Source: Scatosoma sp045613545
Lineage (GTDB): Bacteria; Bacillota; Clostridia; Christensenellales; Borkfalkiaceae
Assembly (NCBI GenBank): GCA_045613545.1
Contig: JAZLBD010000007.1
Span: forward strand, 5,496 to 69,495
Direction: 5' to 3'
DNA: 64,000 nucleotides
The notes under the pieces were generated by a model. That model was not told the origin of the DNA. It did not search any database and saw only the letters and a list, made by a program, of their open reading frames with translations. Positions 9,668 through 16,694 of the stretch are shown here, in pieces. A program made the translations under genes and the position numbers. How positions within the stretch are numbered: the stretch's first letter is position 1; every line of letters starts with the position of its first letter.

Positions 9668-9792
9668 ACGCTTTTCCCTCCCCAATGCCAGCTTCCGTCG
9701 TTATCCCCAAAAGGCTCGACGCCAGAAGTTCTAATCACGTCCACTGGTATAAGTAAGATTTCCGCGATTGGTTTGTTGTATCTGCGACCCAT
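9664..9792 (-). CDS. 42-aa ORF coupled to the LRR gene
   Basis: A 42-residue ORF with a strong ribosome site (AAAGGAGGGG, 7 nt before ATG 9792). Its TGA overlaps the LRR start as ATGA, so the two are probably translationally coupled. The sequence starts MGRRYNKPIAEILLIP and then has DVIRTSG, followed by a Gly/Asp/Trp-rich tail (EPFGDNDGSWHWGGKSV). Small clostridial proteins with a YxxP...DVIxTSG pattern are, from memory, common near secreted proteins, but I know of no established function. No signal peptide or transmembrane segment. It could be a chaperone-like or leader peptide, or simply an expression-coupling ORF. Confidence 0.65.
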   Translation of the reverse strand: MGRRYNKPIAEILLIPVDVIRTSGVEPFGDNDGSWHWGGKSV

Positions 9793-9821
9793 ACAACCCC
9801 TCCTTTTTTTTATACGATTTT

Positions 9822-9850
9822 ATTATATCATATCTTTGTATTTTTTTCAA
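9822..9850 (-). promoter_or_regulatory. Promoter of the 42-aa ORF/LRR operon
   Basis: Minus strand TTGAAA (9845-9850), 17-bp spacer, TATAAT (9822-9827). Only about 22 nt separate it from the ribosome site of the small ORF. Confidence 0.75.
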
Positions 9851-9861
9851 GGGTTTTTTAT

Positions 9862-9905
9862 AAAAAATCTCCCTTTTTGAAGTTTTTCAAAAAGGGAGAT
9901 TTTTC
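9862..9905 (-). terminator. Intrinsic terminator after the small LRR lipoprotein
   Basis: A long perfect stem built on AATCTCCCTTTTTGAA and its complement, A/T-flanked on both sides. It lies about 30 bp after the stop of the lipoprotein gene. Confidence 0.8.
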
Positions 9906-9932
9906 GTCAAGCAATTCCTTTTTTCGTCATTT

Positions 9933-10646
9933 TTACCAAAGCACGGGCGCGCCGTTTTGATAGTGCCAATAGAATTTCCCGTCCGTCGGAACGTCCTCGA
10001 TTCTTTCCACGTAATAATAACGCGTAGCTTTCGTCAAATAATTATCGAATCCCACAAGCCCCAACCGATTCCAGTCTTCTTTTGTTCCTTTATAATACAC
10101 GGTTGCCAAATTCGAACAAGTGTAGAACGCATCATCACTAATCGAAGTCACGTTTGCGCCGATCACGACGCTTCTTAACCCTCTACATTCCCAAAACGCA
10201 TTGCCGATCGAAACCACGCTGTCGCCAAAGTCAATGCTGGTCAACCCATAGAACTTAAACGCGTCACCTGCAATTTCTTTTACGGGAAAACCGTTATGTG
10301 TTTCCGGGATCACCAATTCCAAATCCGTGCAACTCCCCAATCCCGTGACGGCGTAGGAAGTGCCGTCCGATCTGCGTGTCATCTTCAGCCCTTCGCTCGG
10401 AGATCTCTTCTTGCAACCCAAGCAAATTCCACCTTCGTAAGTATGCCCAAGCGCCGGCGTTTGCGCGCTTATATGGCTCTTTCCACACTCGCAAATGCTA
10501 GTGGTGTAGCCCCTTTGTGAACAAGTGGGCTGGGTGACGTGCGGAACGTATTCATGCACGTGCGGTTTTTCTTCGCAAGCGATAAGTCCCAAGGATAATC
10601 CAAGCGTAAACACGATGGCAAAAAAGCCAATCAAAATTTTTTTCAT
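9933..10646 (-). CDS. Small LRR-containing lipoprotein
   Basis: A 237-residue predicted lipoprotein. The signal peptide ends in the lipobox LGLIAC (Cys24). Residues about 28-80 form a Cys/His-rich segment (HVHEYVPH, CECGKSH, CLGCKK) like the one in the large LRR protein. Residues about 95-205 hold one or two LRR_5 units (VISIGNAFWECRGL, TSISDDAFYTCSNL). The C-terminus YWHYQNGAPVLW is the terminal cap seen in many clostridial LRR_5 proteins. It is a short paralogue of the 6.2-9.7 kb protein, on the same strand but with its own promoter and terminator. Confidence 0.8.
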   Translation of the reverse strand: MKKILIGFFAIVFTLGLSLGLIACEEKPHVHEYVPHVTQPTCSQRGYTTSICECGKSHISAQTPALGHTYEGGICLGCKKRSPSEGLKMTRRSDGTSYAVTGLGSCTDLELVIPETHNGFPVKEIAGDAFKFYGLTSIDFGDSVVSIGNAFWECRGLRSVVIGANVTSISDDAFYTCSNLATVYYKGTKEDWNRLGLVGFDNYLTKATRYYYVERIEDVPTDGKFYWHYQNGAPVLW

Positions 10647-10664
10647 TTTTCTTGATTTTTCCCC

Positions 10665-10917
10665 TTATTTTTTTAGCATAAGATCATTATAACATACTCT
10701 ACGTTTTTTTTCAAGGATTTTTTCAAAAATTTCTTCTAATTCTTCGTCGTCAGGCGTAATGATCACGTAGGAAGACGACGGGGGCGAAGCCCAGTCTTCG
10801 AGCGCTTGCTCGTCAATACCGCCGCCCGCGATTTGCCCGTTCGTTCCGCCCGTTGAACGCCTCGTCACAAGCAACTTGCGTTGCGCTTAACTGTTTATTA
10901 TAGTTGGTGACACCCAT
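10665..10917 (-). pseudogene. Possible remnant of a short gene
   Basis: Two overlapping coding-like frames lie on the minus strand. One runs from ATG 10917 (ribosome site GGAG) for 34 residues, beginning MGVTNYNKQLSATQ, to a TGA at 10813. The other continues in the next frame with coding-like composition (IDEQALEDWASPP, then ITPDDEELEEIFEKIL) to 10665. Joined by one frameshift they would give a protein of about 75 residues. The end of this frame runs through the lipoprotein promoter, so it is probably decayed or never coding. Family unknown. Confidence 0.3.
10686..10714 (-). promoter_or_regulatory. Promoter of the small LRR lipoprotein
   Basis: Minus strand TTGAAA (10709-10714), 17-bp spacer, TATAAT (10686-10691), about 40 nt before the start codon. 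Confidence 0.7.
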
Positions 10918-11269
10918 TCTATACTCCATCCTCATTCGTATTACCGTAAAAAACGGTTCTTTATAGCATATGCGAGCGAAGTATGAGCGTCCGAGAGTCG
11001 AATTTTTTCGGCGACGTTAGCCGTTCCAAAAAAAACGTCCCCTACGGGACGTTTGTCTTTTTGGAGCAGGTGAAAGGGGGCATAGTCTGCACGCTACCAC
11101 GGGTATCAAAACCCATATTTTAACGCAAAAAACGCCTAAAATTAGGCGTTTTTGTGTGATTTTCTATTCTTGTTGGGGCTGTTTATTAGCCCTTTATTTC
11201 GTACTCGCTTCCGCTTGGTTGGACGCTTGAAAGAGTATGTCTAAAATTTATACTCGCTTATAAAATTTC
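10918..11269. other. Intergenic patch with two hairpins and a tRNA-end repeat
   Basis: No gene seen. It holds a hairpin at 11033-11054 (AAACGTCCC arm), a 16-bp copy of the 3' end of the tRNA-Gly gene at 11058-11073, and a bidirectional terminator-like hairpin at 11127-11153 (ACGCCTA arm). This looks like scar sequence beside the accessory genes that follow. Confidence 0.5.
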
Positions 11270-12169
11270 TTAACGGCGCCTAGGTTTACGGCGGTAATCA
11301 GTTTTCTTTGATGGCTTAGCTGGATAACGCTTTAAGTCACCTCTCGAAAACTGCTTTCTCATTGATTGGGCTTCAATAGGGTTGGGAGCAGCCCTTCGGA
11401 TGTCTTTCGGATACTGTTTTTCCGGAGGATAAGTATCGTCGATTATTTGTTGTATTGAGATCCAACCCGTATTAACGCCATATTGTTGTAGAAAATTTTC
11501 CTGAAGAATATAAGTGTTTAATCCAAGAAACTTAAAATCTTTTGGAGTGAGTTCCGTGAGAAATAGTAAAATATCAAATTCTTTTCCGTTATATTCTTTT
11601 TGCGGTGTAGATACTGTTGTTTTATACTGTATGTATACATGAACGCCATCTTGAAAAATTGGCTTAAATTGTGACTTTGCTCTATTCCAACATAAGTCAT
11701 CTTCTTTACATTTCTTCGGGTCGACGGAATCACTGTTGTTATTTTTGTTTTTGATTTTATATGATGGTGAATTTGCATCAAAAACCCAAACAACGGGGAA
11801 TCCGCAAGAAAGATAAAATTTATTTCTTTCAAGGATTTCTTCGTGCGTGATAGGGCTGTGTTGAAATTCTATAACCGTATTGTTGATTAAAACATCTGCT
11901 CTATGTTTAATACCATTATTTTCAAGGACAATTTCTCTGCACTGCTTGGGGAATTTTTCTTGCCACGCTCTATGCCACTCGCTCATATCGTATTTCCAGT
12001 TGTCGGTACAAGGAGTGTTCGGTCTATGAGAAAAATATGGATCGACTGCATCAGAGTTTTTTGCTTTGATTATGAGAGGTTTTCCGCAGGTAGGACAAAA
12101 ATATTCTTCTCCTGTTATTGTGTCGTCTATCAATATGCTTTCACCATTTTTATCATTTGCTCTAATCAT
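11270..12169 (-). CDS. CoiA-like nuclease-domain protein
   Basis: A 299-residue predicted competence-CoiA-like protein. An N-terminal zinc finger (FCPTCGKPL, then FSH) precedes a restriction-like PD-(D/E)xK core: WHRAWQEKF, then HRADVLINNTVIEFQHSPI with the Asp and Glu-x-Gln catalytic pattern, then ERNKFY. CoiA supports processing of incoming DNA in naturally competent Firmicutes; stand-alone relatives also occur on mobile elements. The C-terminus is Arg/Lys-rich. I start at 12169, where GAGGGAAATT precedes ATG; 12181 is also possible. Its composition is more A/T-rich than its neighbours and it sits in an accessory patch, suggesting acquisition. Confidence 0.65.
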   Translation of the reverse strand: MIRANDKNGESILIDDTITGEEYFCPTCGKPLIIKAKNSDAVDPYFSHRPNTPCTDNWKYDMSEWHRAWQEKFPKQCREIVLENNGIKHRADVLINNTVIEFQHSPITHEEILERNKFYLSCGFPVVWVFDANSPSYKIKNKNNNSDSVDPKKCKEDDLCWNRAKSQFKPIFQDGVHVYIQYKTTVSTPQKEYNGKEFDILLFLTELTPKDFKFLGLNTYILQENFLQQYGVNTGWISIQQIIDDTYPPEKQYPKDIRRAAPNPIEAQSMRKQFSRGDLKRYPAKPSKKTDYRRKPRRR

Positions 12170-12218
12170 AATTTCCCTCATTTTTTCAGTGATATATCTA
12201 TATATAACCACATTATGC

Positions 12219-12270
12219 TAAAATAAAACACACTTCCAAACCCCTATAACTTCAAGGTGGTGGAAGTGTG
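12219..12270 (-). terminator. Terminator between the four-helix gene and the CoiA-like gene
   Basis: A 10-bp inverted repeat (CACACTTCCA / TGGAAGTGTG) is followed on the minus strand by TTTTATTTT. It lies directly after the four-helix-bundle gene. Confidence 0.65.
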
Positions 12271-12278
12271 CTTAGTTA

Positions 12279-12623
12279 TTATTTATTGTTTTTTGCTGTA
12301 TTTAAAGAAGATATTAACAAACGTTTAACTTCGATACACAAGTCTAAAATATCTTTTTTATCGTAAAATCCACTTTCAATTAAAAGCTCTAACCAGTATT
12401 CGCTTTCTGAACATTCTTTCAAGGCAATTTGCAGTTTTGCTATAAAATCTGCTTTTCCATGTGCATAAAACGCCTCACGAATATTTGCGCCAACACTTGT
12501 TCCCGAACGAATAAGCTGATTTGTCAGTACGCTTTCTTTTTTTGCATTTTTTATCTCATTACATACACGGATAATTTGCAGCGCAAATTCTTTTGACTTT
12601 GTTATTAACGGACTTTCTTGCAC
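12279..12623 (-). CDS. Four-helix-bundle protein (S23 / 23S rRNA intervening-sequence type)
   Basis: A 114-residue all-helical protein of the family first found in 23S rRNA intervening sequences. Characteristic segments: KSKEFALQIIRV near the N-terminus, SGTSVGANIREA in the middle, and ALKECSESEYWLELL. A longer frame from GTG 12668 exists, but GTG 12623 has the good site (AAGGAG) and fits the usual family N-terminus. The biochemical role of free-standing members is not established. Flanking AGTGAA-type direct and inverted repeats are found on the promoter side (12656-12740). Confidence 0.8.
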   Translation of the reverse strand: MQESPLITKSKEFALQIIRVCNEIKNAKKESVLTNQLIRSGTSVGANIREAFYAHGKADFIAKLQIALKECSESEYWLELLIESGFYDKKDILDLCIEVKRLLISSLNTAKNNK

Positions 12624-12734
12624 ACCTTTCTCCTTTATAAAATTTTTCCACACTTTTTCACTATTCACTATTACTTCTTACTTTCAAAAATCGGCAAGCC
12701 TTTTTTAAGTGAAAAGTGAAGAGTGAATAGGTAA

Positions 12735-12775
12735 TAAGTAAAATCGACAAGCCACTTATCGCGACTTGTCGATTT
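12735..12775 (-). terminator. Terminator of tRNA-Gly
   Basis: An 11-bp stem (AAATCGACAAG arm) with a T tract on the minus strand, starting right after the tRNA 3' CCA. Confidence 0.75.
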
Positions 12776-12776
12776 T

Positions 12777-12851
12777 TGGAGCAGGTGACGAGAGTCGAAC
12801 TCGCCGGAATCAGCTTGGGAAGCTGACGCCATACCGCTAGGCGACACCTGC
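12777..12851 (-). tRNA. tRNA-Gly (CCC anticodon)
   Basis: A 75-nt cloverleaf on the minus strand. The acceptor stem GCAGGTG pairs with CACCTGC, discriminator T, with CCA encoded. The anticodon stem TCAGC/GCTGA encloses loop TTCCCAA, giving anticodon CCC. The T-arm is GCGAG-TTCGACT-CTCGT, with one wobble. It decodes GGG. Its 3' end is duplicated at 11058-11073. Confidence 0.95.
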
Positions 12852-12924
12852 GTGGGAACTTGCTATTATTATATAGCTTTTTTTAGCCGTTGTCAACCGC
12901 TTTTCCCCTGCTTTTTTACTTTTT

Positions 12925-13311
12925 TTAATTTATCTTGTCCCTTTTACAGTCTTTGCAAACCCCCGTAAATTCTATCGTAAAATCCTCCACCGTAAAATTC
13001 TCCACTTCCTTGGCTTGCACTTTTGGTATCGCCGAACAAAGCCACACGTCCTCCACCTTTCCGCACTTTCTACAATGCGCGTGACAATGCCGTTCGGTAA
13101 AAAAGTCGTACCGCGTGTCGCTCCCCGCCATCTTCAATTCCAGCGCCTTTCCGCTTTCCGCAAACCCGCCAAGTACCCGAAATACCGTCGCGCGCGAAAT
13201 TTGAGGCGCTCTTTCATGCACCCACTCGTAAACCTCCGTCGCCGTCGGATGATTGAGCGTTTTAAGCCCCTCATATATGATCGTCTTTTGTTTCGTTTGC
13301 CTTTCTTGCAT
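12925..13311 (-). CDS. Fur-family metalloregulator (PerR-like)
   Basis: A 128-residue transcriptional regulator. The N-terminal winged helix has the recognition segment ISRATVFRVLGGF (about residues 38-50). The C-terminal dimer and metal domain has HCHAHCRKCGKVEDV (regulatory His cluster and first CxxC) and CKDC near the end (second structural CxxC). Fur-family proteins of this length sense iron, peroxide or zinc; PerR or Fur cannot be separated by eye. The gene is preceded by TATAAT on the minus strand. A GAGATTGAGTATTGATT stretch between promoter and start could be an operator for autoregulation. Rubrerythrins elsewhere in the window would suit a PerR role, but no matching box was identified there. 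Confidence 0.85.
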   Translation of the reverse strand: MQERQTKQKTIIYEGLKTLNHPTATEVYEWVHERAPQISRATVFRVLGGFAESGKALELKMAGSDTRYDFFTERHCHAHCRKCGKVEDVWLCSAIPKVQAKEVENFTVEDFTIEFTGVCKDCKRDKIN

Positions 13312-13381
13312 AATTCCCTCTTAATGAGATTGAGTATTGATTTTCTTTAATTATAGCATAAAAAACGGAGGTTGTCAAGAA

Positions 13382-13410
13382 AAAACTCGACTTTTTTCAA
13401 GTCGAGTTTT
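13382..13410 (-). terminator. Terminator of the spoIIR-sleB-ypeB operon
   Basis: A stem AAAACTCGACTT/AAGTCGAGTTTT with a T run on the minus strand, 35 bp after the ypeB stop. Confidence 0.8.
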
Positions 13411-13444
13411 GAATAATGAAACGGTAATTCCTACCAAAATTTTT

Positions 13445-15313
13445 TTATTTCAAGCGTTTGCCTTGAGCGGAATATTCGACGAGGTAGATAGCCTCTTCTT
13501 CGCCCGTCTGCGCGTTCACGTACACGTAAAATTCCTCTTCGTTATACGAGCAGATAAATTCATACGCCGAAATTTCTTTTCCACGGCTAGGCAAAACAAC
13601 TTTTTTTGCGGAAAGCACGTTGAGTTTTTCATTTAATTTCCCTTGCGCTTGTTCCATCGAAATCGTACTCTTCCAATCCTCGCGAACGCGATGGAAAGAA
13701 ATATAGCGAGAGGCGTTCATCGCGGTCACGATACCCCGCTCTTTACAAACTTTCACTTGGATTTTATCCGCTTTATATTCCACGCCGTTCGTTTCATAGA
13801 CGAAGTCGAAATCGACGTTCGTTCCCTCTTCACTAGAAAAAACGAGAGTCATATCCTCATAACCGACGCTACTTAAAAATTCTTTTGCGATCACGAGGGC
13901 GTGTTCGTTATCGAAGTTAGATTTTTGACAAGATTTGTAATAATCAAACCCGACGAGTTTCCCATCGCTCGAAATTTCCGCAAACAAGCGCACGTCGTCT
14001 TTATCGTGCATTACGAAATTATACGCTTTATATCCCCTTGCAAGCGTTTCGCCGACGTATTCGATTTTTTTGATGGAATAGTCGTTGAAAAAGCTTCGGC
14101 AAAGCTCTTCCGCTTGATCGGTCGTAATCCCGCCCTCTCTTGTTTGCGGAGGCAATAACTCTTCGTACGGTTCTGCTTTCGTCACACCGTCCGCCCGTTC
14201 AAAGGCGTCGTACATACGGCATTTTTTGTCCTCTTTCATCCACGAACGCATATCTTTCTTATTCATCGTGTACGAAAGTTCGTCTAAAATAGCCCGCACC
14301 TCGTGGCTCTTTTCATAAAGCGTTTCGATCGTTTGCATATCTCTTTCGGAAAGGGGCGTCCCGCTCGACAATTTATCGAGCATATAGTTTGCCGTCATTG
14401 CCGTTCGGTTGATGAACGCCGTTAAATTGCCGTCTTGCGAATCGGAAAGGGGCAACTTTTCCAAAGCCGTTTCCGCCACTCTCGCCTCGACCAAAATATT
14501 CCGAAGTAAACGCCCTTGCTCTTCCTCGGATGCAGAAATGCGCGCTTTTGCCAATCCCTCATCCATGTCGTCCATCGACCCAACGAATTCATAGAGCGTC
14601 CCTCTATACCCCGCTTCCATTCCACGGGTCATTCCCGCAAGATTGACCGCGCCGTAGGTGACCACCGCGCTGAGGGTCAAACATACCGCGCCGAGCGAAA
14701 TTACCGCGGCGAGCCAACCGCCGAACCCGGGCGTACGGTTCCCACGGTTCCGTTCCCTTTCTTGCAAGCGTTGTTCTCTCTTTTTAAGGCGCGCGTCACG
14801 GCGTTCGAGCTTTAACGCGTACGCCCGTTCTCTTTCCTTTTCCCGTTCGGCGCGACGCTTTGCGCGTTCTTTCGCCTTGCGCGCCTCCCGTTGCTTTTTC
14901 GTTTCTCCGCGTAAGACTTCTCGGCGTTCTCTGCGCGTCGCCTCGCGTTTTTCACGCTCTTCTTTTTGTTGTTGTTTGCGTACCTGCCTAGCCTCTCTCA
15001 TTTTTTCACGGCGCTCTTCTCGTTCTTCTTTCATACGATCACGCGCCCATTTTCGAGCGGCTTTGCGCTCCTCTTTCACTTGTTTTCTCTTCTCTTTGGC
15101 AAGGGCAAGTTGCACTCTCTTTTCCGCACGCGCCTTTTCCTTTTCCGCTTTTTGACGAGCGATACTTTTCTTTTTTGCAACGTTCTTTTTCGCTACTTTC
15201 TTTTTCGTCGGCGTTTTTTTAACGGGTTGTTTCTTTTCCGTCTCTTTTGCGACGGCTTCTACTTTTTCCGCGCCCGACGACACGTTCTTTGCGATCGGTT
15301 CTTTCTTTTCCAT
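13445..15313 (-). CDS. ypeB: YpeB-like germination protein with a long charged N-terminal arm
   Basis: Partner of the spore-cortex lytic enzyme SleB. In Bacillus, YpeB is needed for SleB to be made and kept in the spore. This one has 622 residues against about 450 in B. subtilis. The start ATG 15313 follows AAAGGAGGAAATT. Residues 1-50 are Lys/Ala-rich. Residues 50-190 are almost pure Lys/Arg/Glu/Gln (MKEEREERREKMREAR and similar), predicting a long single or coiled-coil helix. One transmembrane segment spans about 199-226. The remainder is the YpeB/PepSY-type extracellular region, with repeated IKKIEYVGE and DKIQVKVCKERG elements. The gene order after spoIIR and sleB supports the assignment; the arm is unusual. 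Confidence 0.85.
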   Translation of the reverse strand: MEKKEPIAKNVSSGAEKVEAVAKETEKKQPVKKTPTKKKVAKKNVAKKKSIARQKAEKEKARAEKRVQLALAKEKRKQVKEERKAARKWARDRMKEEREERREKMREARQVRKQQQKEEREKREATRRERREVLRGETKKQREARKAKERAKRRAEREKERERAYALKLERRDARLKKREQRLQERERNRGNRTPGFGGWLAAVISLGAVCLTLSAVVTYGAVNLAGMTRGMEAGYRGTLYEFVGSMDDMDEGLAKARISASEEEQGRLLRNILVEARVAETALEKLPLSDSQDGNLTAFINRTAMTANYMLDKLSSGTPLSERDMQTIETLYEKSHEVRAILDELSYTMNKKDMRSWMKEDKKCRMYDAFERADGVTKAEPYEELLPPQTREGGITTDQAEELCRSFFNDYSIKKIEYVGETLARGYKAYNFVMHDKDDVRLFAEISSDGKLVGFDYYKSCQKSNFDNEHALVIAKEFLSSVGYEDMTLVFSSEEGTNVDFDFVYETNGVEYKADKIQVKVCKERGIVTAMNASRYISFHRVREDWKSTISMEQAQGKLNEKLNVLSAKKVVLPSRGKEISAYEFICSYNEEEFYVYVNAQTGEEEAIYLVEYSAQGKRLK

Positions 15314-15335
15314 AATTTCCTCCTTTATTTCCCCG

Positions 15336-16067
15336 TCAAATAGCAAACACATGCTTGCCTATGACCGTCACCGTCGTGCGGGTAAAAATCCAACTGCTCG
15401 TGGCGATCGCGGGATTATAATAATAGATAGCGCCACCCGTTGGATCCCAACCGTTGATGGCGTCTCTCGCCGCGCGCATCGCCGTATCGTTTGGGGAAAG
15501 ATTGATTTGCCCGTCCGTGACCGCCGTAAACGCGTTCTTTTGATAGATAACGCCGGCGATGGTGTTGGGAAAAGAACGGCTTCTTACACGGTTCATAATC
15601 ACGGCGCCGATCGCCACTTGTCCCGTATATGGTTCCCCCCTACCCTCTGCGTAGATCGCTTTCGCGAGCAAATATAAATCGGAATTCGTATAATTCGACG
15701 AATTGCCAGCTAAAACGTTATAGGAATTATTCATGCCGAGCGCTTGATAGGTCGCTCGACCCACGACGCCGTCCGCCACGAGTCCATTCTTCTTTTGAAA
15801 GGCGATTACGGCAGACTTCGTACCCGCTCCGAAAATTCCGTCCACAGCGCCTTTATAATAACCCCACTGTTTCAAACGGCGTTGCACTTCTTTCACTTCA
15901 CCGCCCGTAGAACCTTGGCGAAGCACCGCCGCCGTCAGAACTGCTTCGGTTGCTTGTCCTTCTGCCCTATGATCACTGATCGTTTTGGGCAACGTGACGA
16001 GCGCGGTCGAAAGCGCGAGACCTGCCACCGCCATCGCCACCGCTCTTTTTTTGTTCCTAATTTTCAT
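15336..16067 (-). CDS. sleB: Spore cortex-lytic enzyme SleB
   Basis: Predicted peptidoglycan lytic transglycosylase that degrades spore cortex at germination, 243 residues. The start ATG 16067 follows AGGAGGATACGG; a longer frame from 16091 lacks a site. An N-terminal signal/anchor segment (MAVAGLALSTALVTL) is followed by a peptidoglycan-binding domain (LRQGSTGGEVKEVQRRL to QALGM, about residues 50-110). The Hydrolase_2 catalytic domain (about 130-243) has AKAIYAEGRGEPYTGQVAIG containing the catalytic Glu, and the terminal GKHVFA. It lies 20 bp after spoIIR and 22 bp before ypeB, one operon. Confidence 0.93.
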   Translation of the reverse strand: MKIRNKKRAVAMAVAGLALSTALVTLPKTISDHRAEGQATEAVLTAAVLRQGSTGGEVKEVQRRLKQWGYYKGAVDGIFGAGTKSAVIAFQKKNGLVADGVVGRATYQALGMNNSYNVLAGNSSNYTNSDLYLLAKAIYAEGRGEPYTGQVAIGAVIMNRVRSRSFPNTIAGVIYQKNAFTAVTDGQINLSPNDTAMRAARDAINGWDPTGGAIYYYNPAIATSSWIFTRTTVTVIGKHVFAI

Positions 16068-16087
16068 TCCGTATCCTCCTGTATGTA

Positions 16088-16618
16088 TCAATCAAAGCGT
16101 TCACACCAATCCTTGATTTTTTCCACGATGATACTCTTATAATAGGCGTTTTGCCCCTCTCCGCAAAAGCACAGAGGCGGATATACCACACACCACCAAT
16201 TATCCCCCTCGCCACTGCCCAAATCGAGAATGAGGGCGTCGTAATATCCGCTCGGCAAGGTCAAGGAATCGTATTTTCGCGTCGGGAAGTATTCTTCCTC
16301 CAACCGAGCCGAACAGCGGTAGGTAAAACCCGAGGCGTATAGCGTTTGGTTGGATACCTGCTCCACCCCTTTTAAGGAATTTCGGATTAGATATAACGCC
16401 TCTTCTTTATCGTTGGCTTGCGCCACGAGAGGTGTTAAATATTCCACGACGGCGTCGCGAACGGAGTATTTCACCGTTTGCTCGGCTTGCGCGTTGGAAT
16501 TGGCGCGAATGTGAATACGCAAAAAGTCCTTTGCGCAGGGTTCTTCGTTTAAGCCCATACAGACAACCGTTAAAATTATTATGCCTGACAATAAAAAAGT
16601 TATGCAACGTTTTTTCAT
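16088..16618 (-). CDS. spoIIR: Stage II sporulation protein R
   Basis: Secreted forespore signal that activates the SpoIIGA protease to process pro-sigma-E in the mother cell. 176 residues with an N-terminal signal/membrane segment (CITFLLSGIIILTVVCMGL). Family motifs: LRIHIRANSNAQAEQTVKYS and RDAVVEYL near residues 33-60, and GEGDNWWCVVYPPLC near 135-150. It heads the spoIIR-sleB-ypeB operon. The ribosome site GGTAGGGAG overlaps the 3' arm of a hairpin directly before the ATG. A sigma-F-like promoter lies upstream, the expected control. Confidence 0.93.
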   Translation of the reverse strand: MKKRCITFLLSGIIILTVVCMGLNEEPCAKDFLRIHIRANSNAQAEQTVKYSVRDAVVEYLTPLVAQANDKEEALYLIRNSLKGVEQVSNQTLYASGFTYRCSARLEEEYFPTRKYDSLTLPSGYYDALILDLGSGEGDNWWCVVYPPLCFCGEGQNAYYKSIIVEKIKDWCERFD

Positions 16619-16626
16619 AAAAAAAT

Positions 16627-16663
16627 CTCCCTACCTATTCCCTTTTTGGAAACGGGTAGAGAG
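16627..16663 (-). terminator. Hairpin ending trmL and covering the spoIIR ribosome site
   Basis: Minus strand CTCTCTACC pairs with GGTAGGGAG (one G-U), extended inward by TTCC/GGGA, and is followed by seven T then the spoIIR ATG. It can serve as the mntP-trmL terminator and would mask the spoIIR ribosome site in read-through RNA. Confidence 0.6.
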
Positions 16664-16692
16664 TGTATTGACCATTTAGACGAAATTTATAC
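16664..16692 (-). promoter_or_regulatory. Sigma-F-like promoter before spoIIR
   Basis: Minus strand GTATA (16688-16692), 14-bp gap, GGTCAATACA (16664-16673). This resembles the sigma-F pattern GYATA ... GGnnAnA with one mismatch. spoIIR is a classical sigma-F gene. Confidence 0.4.
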
Positions 16693-16694
16693 CT

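Noticed and set aside
11058..11110. A second, degenerate tRNA gene
   Set aside because: Only the acceptor 3' end matches; there is no T-arm or anticodon arm.
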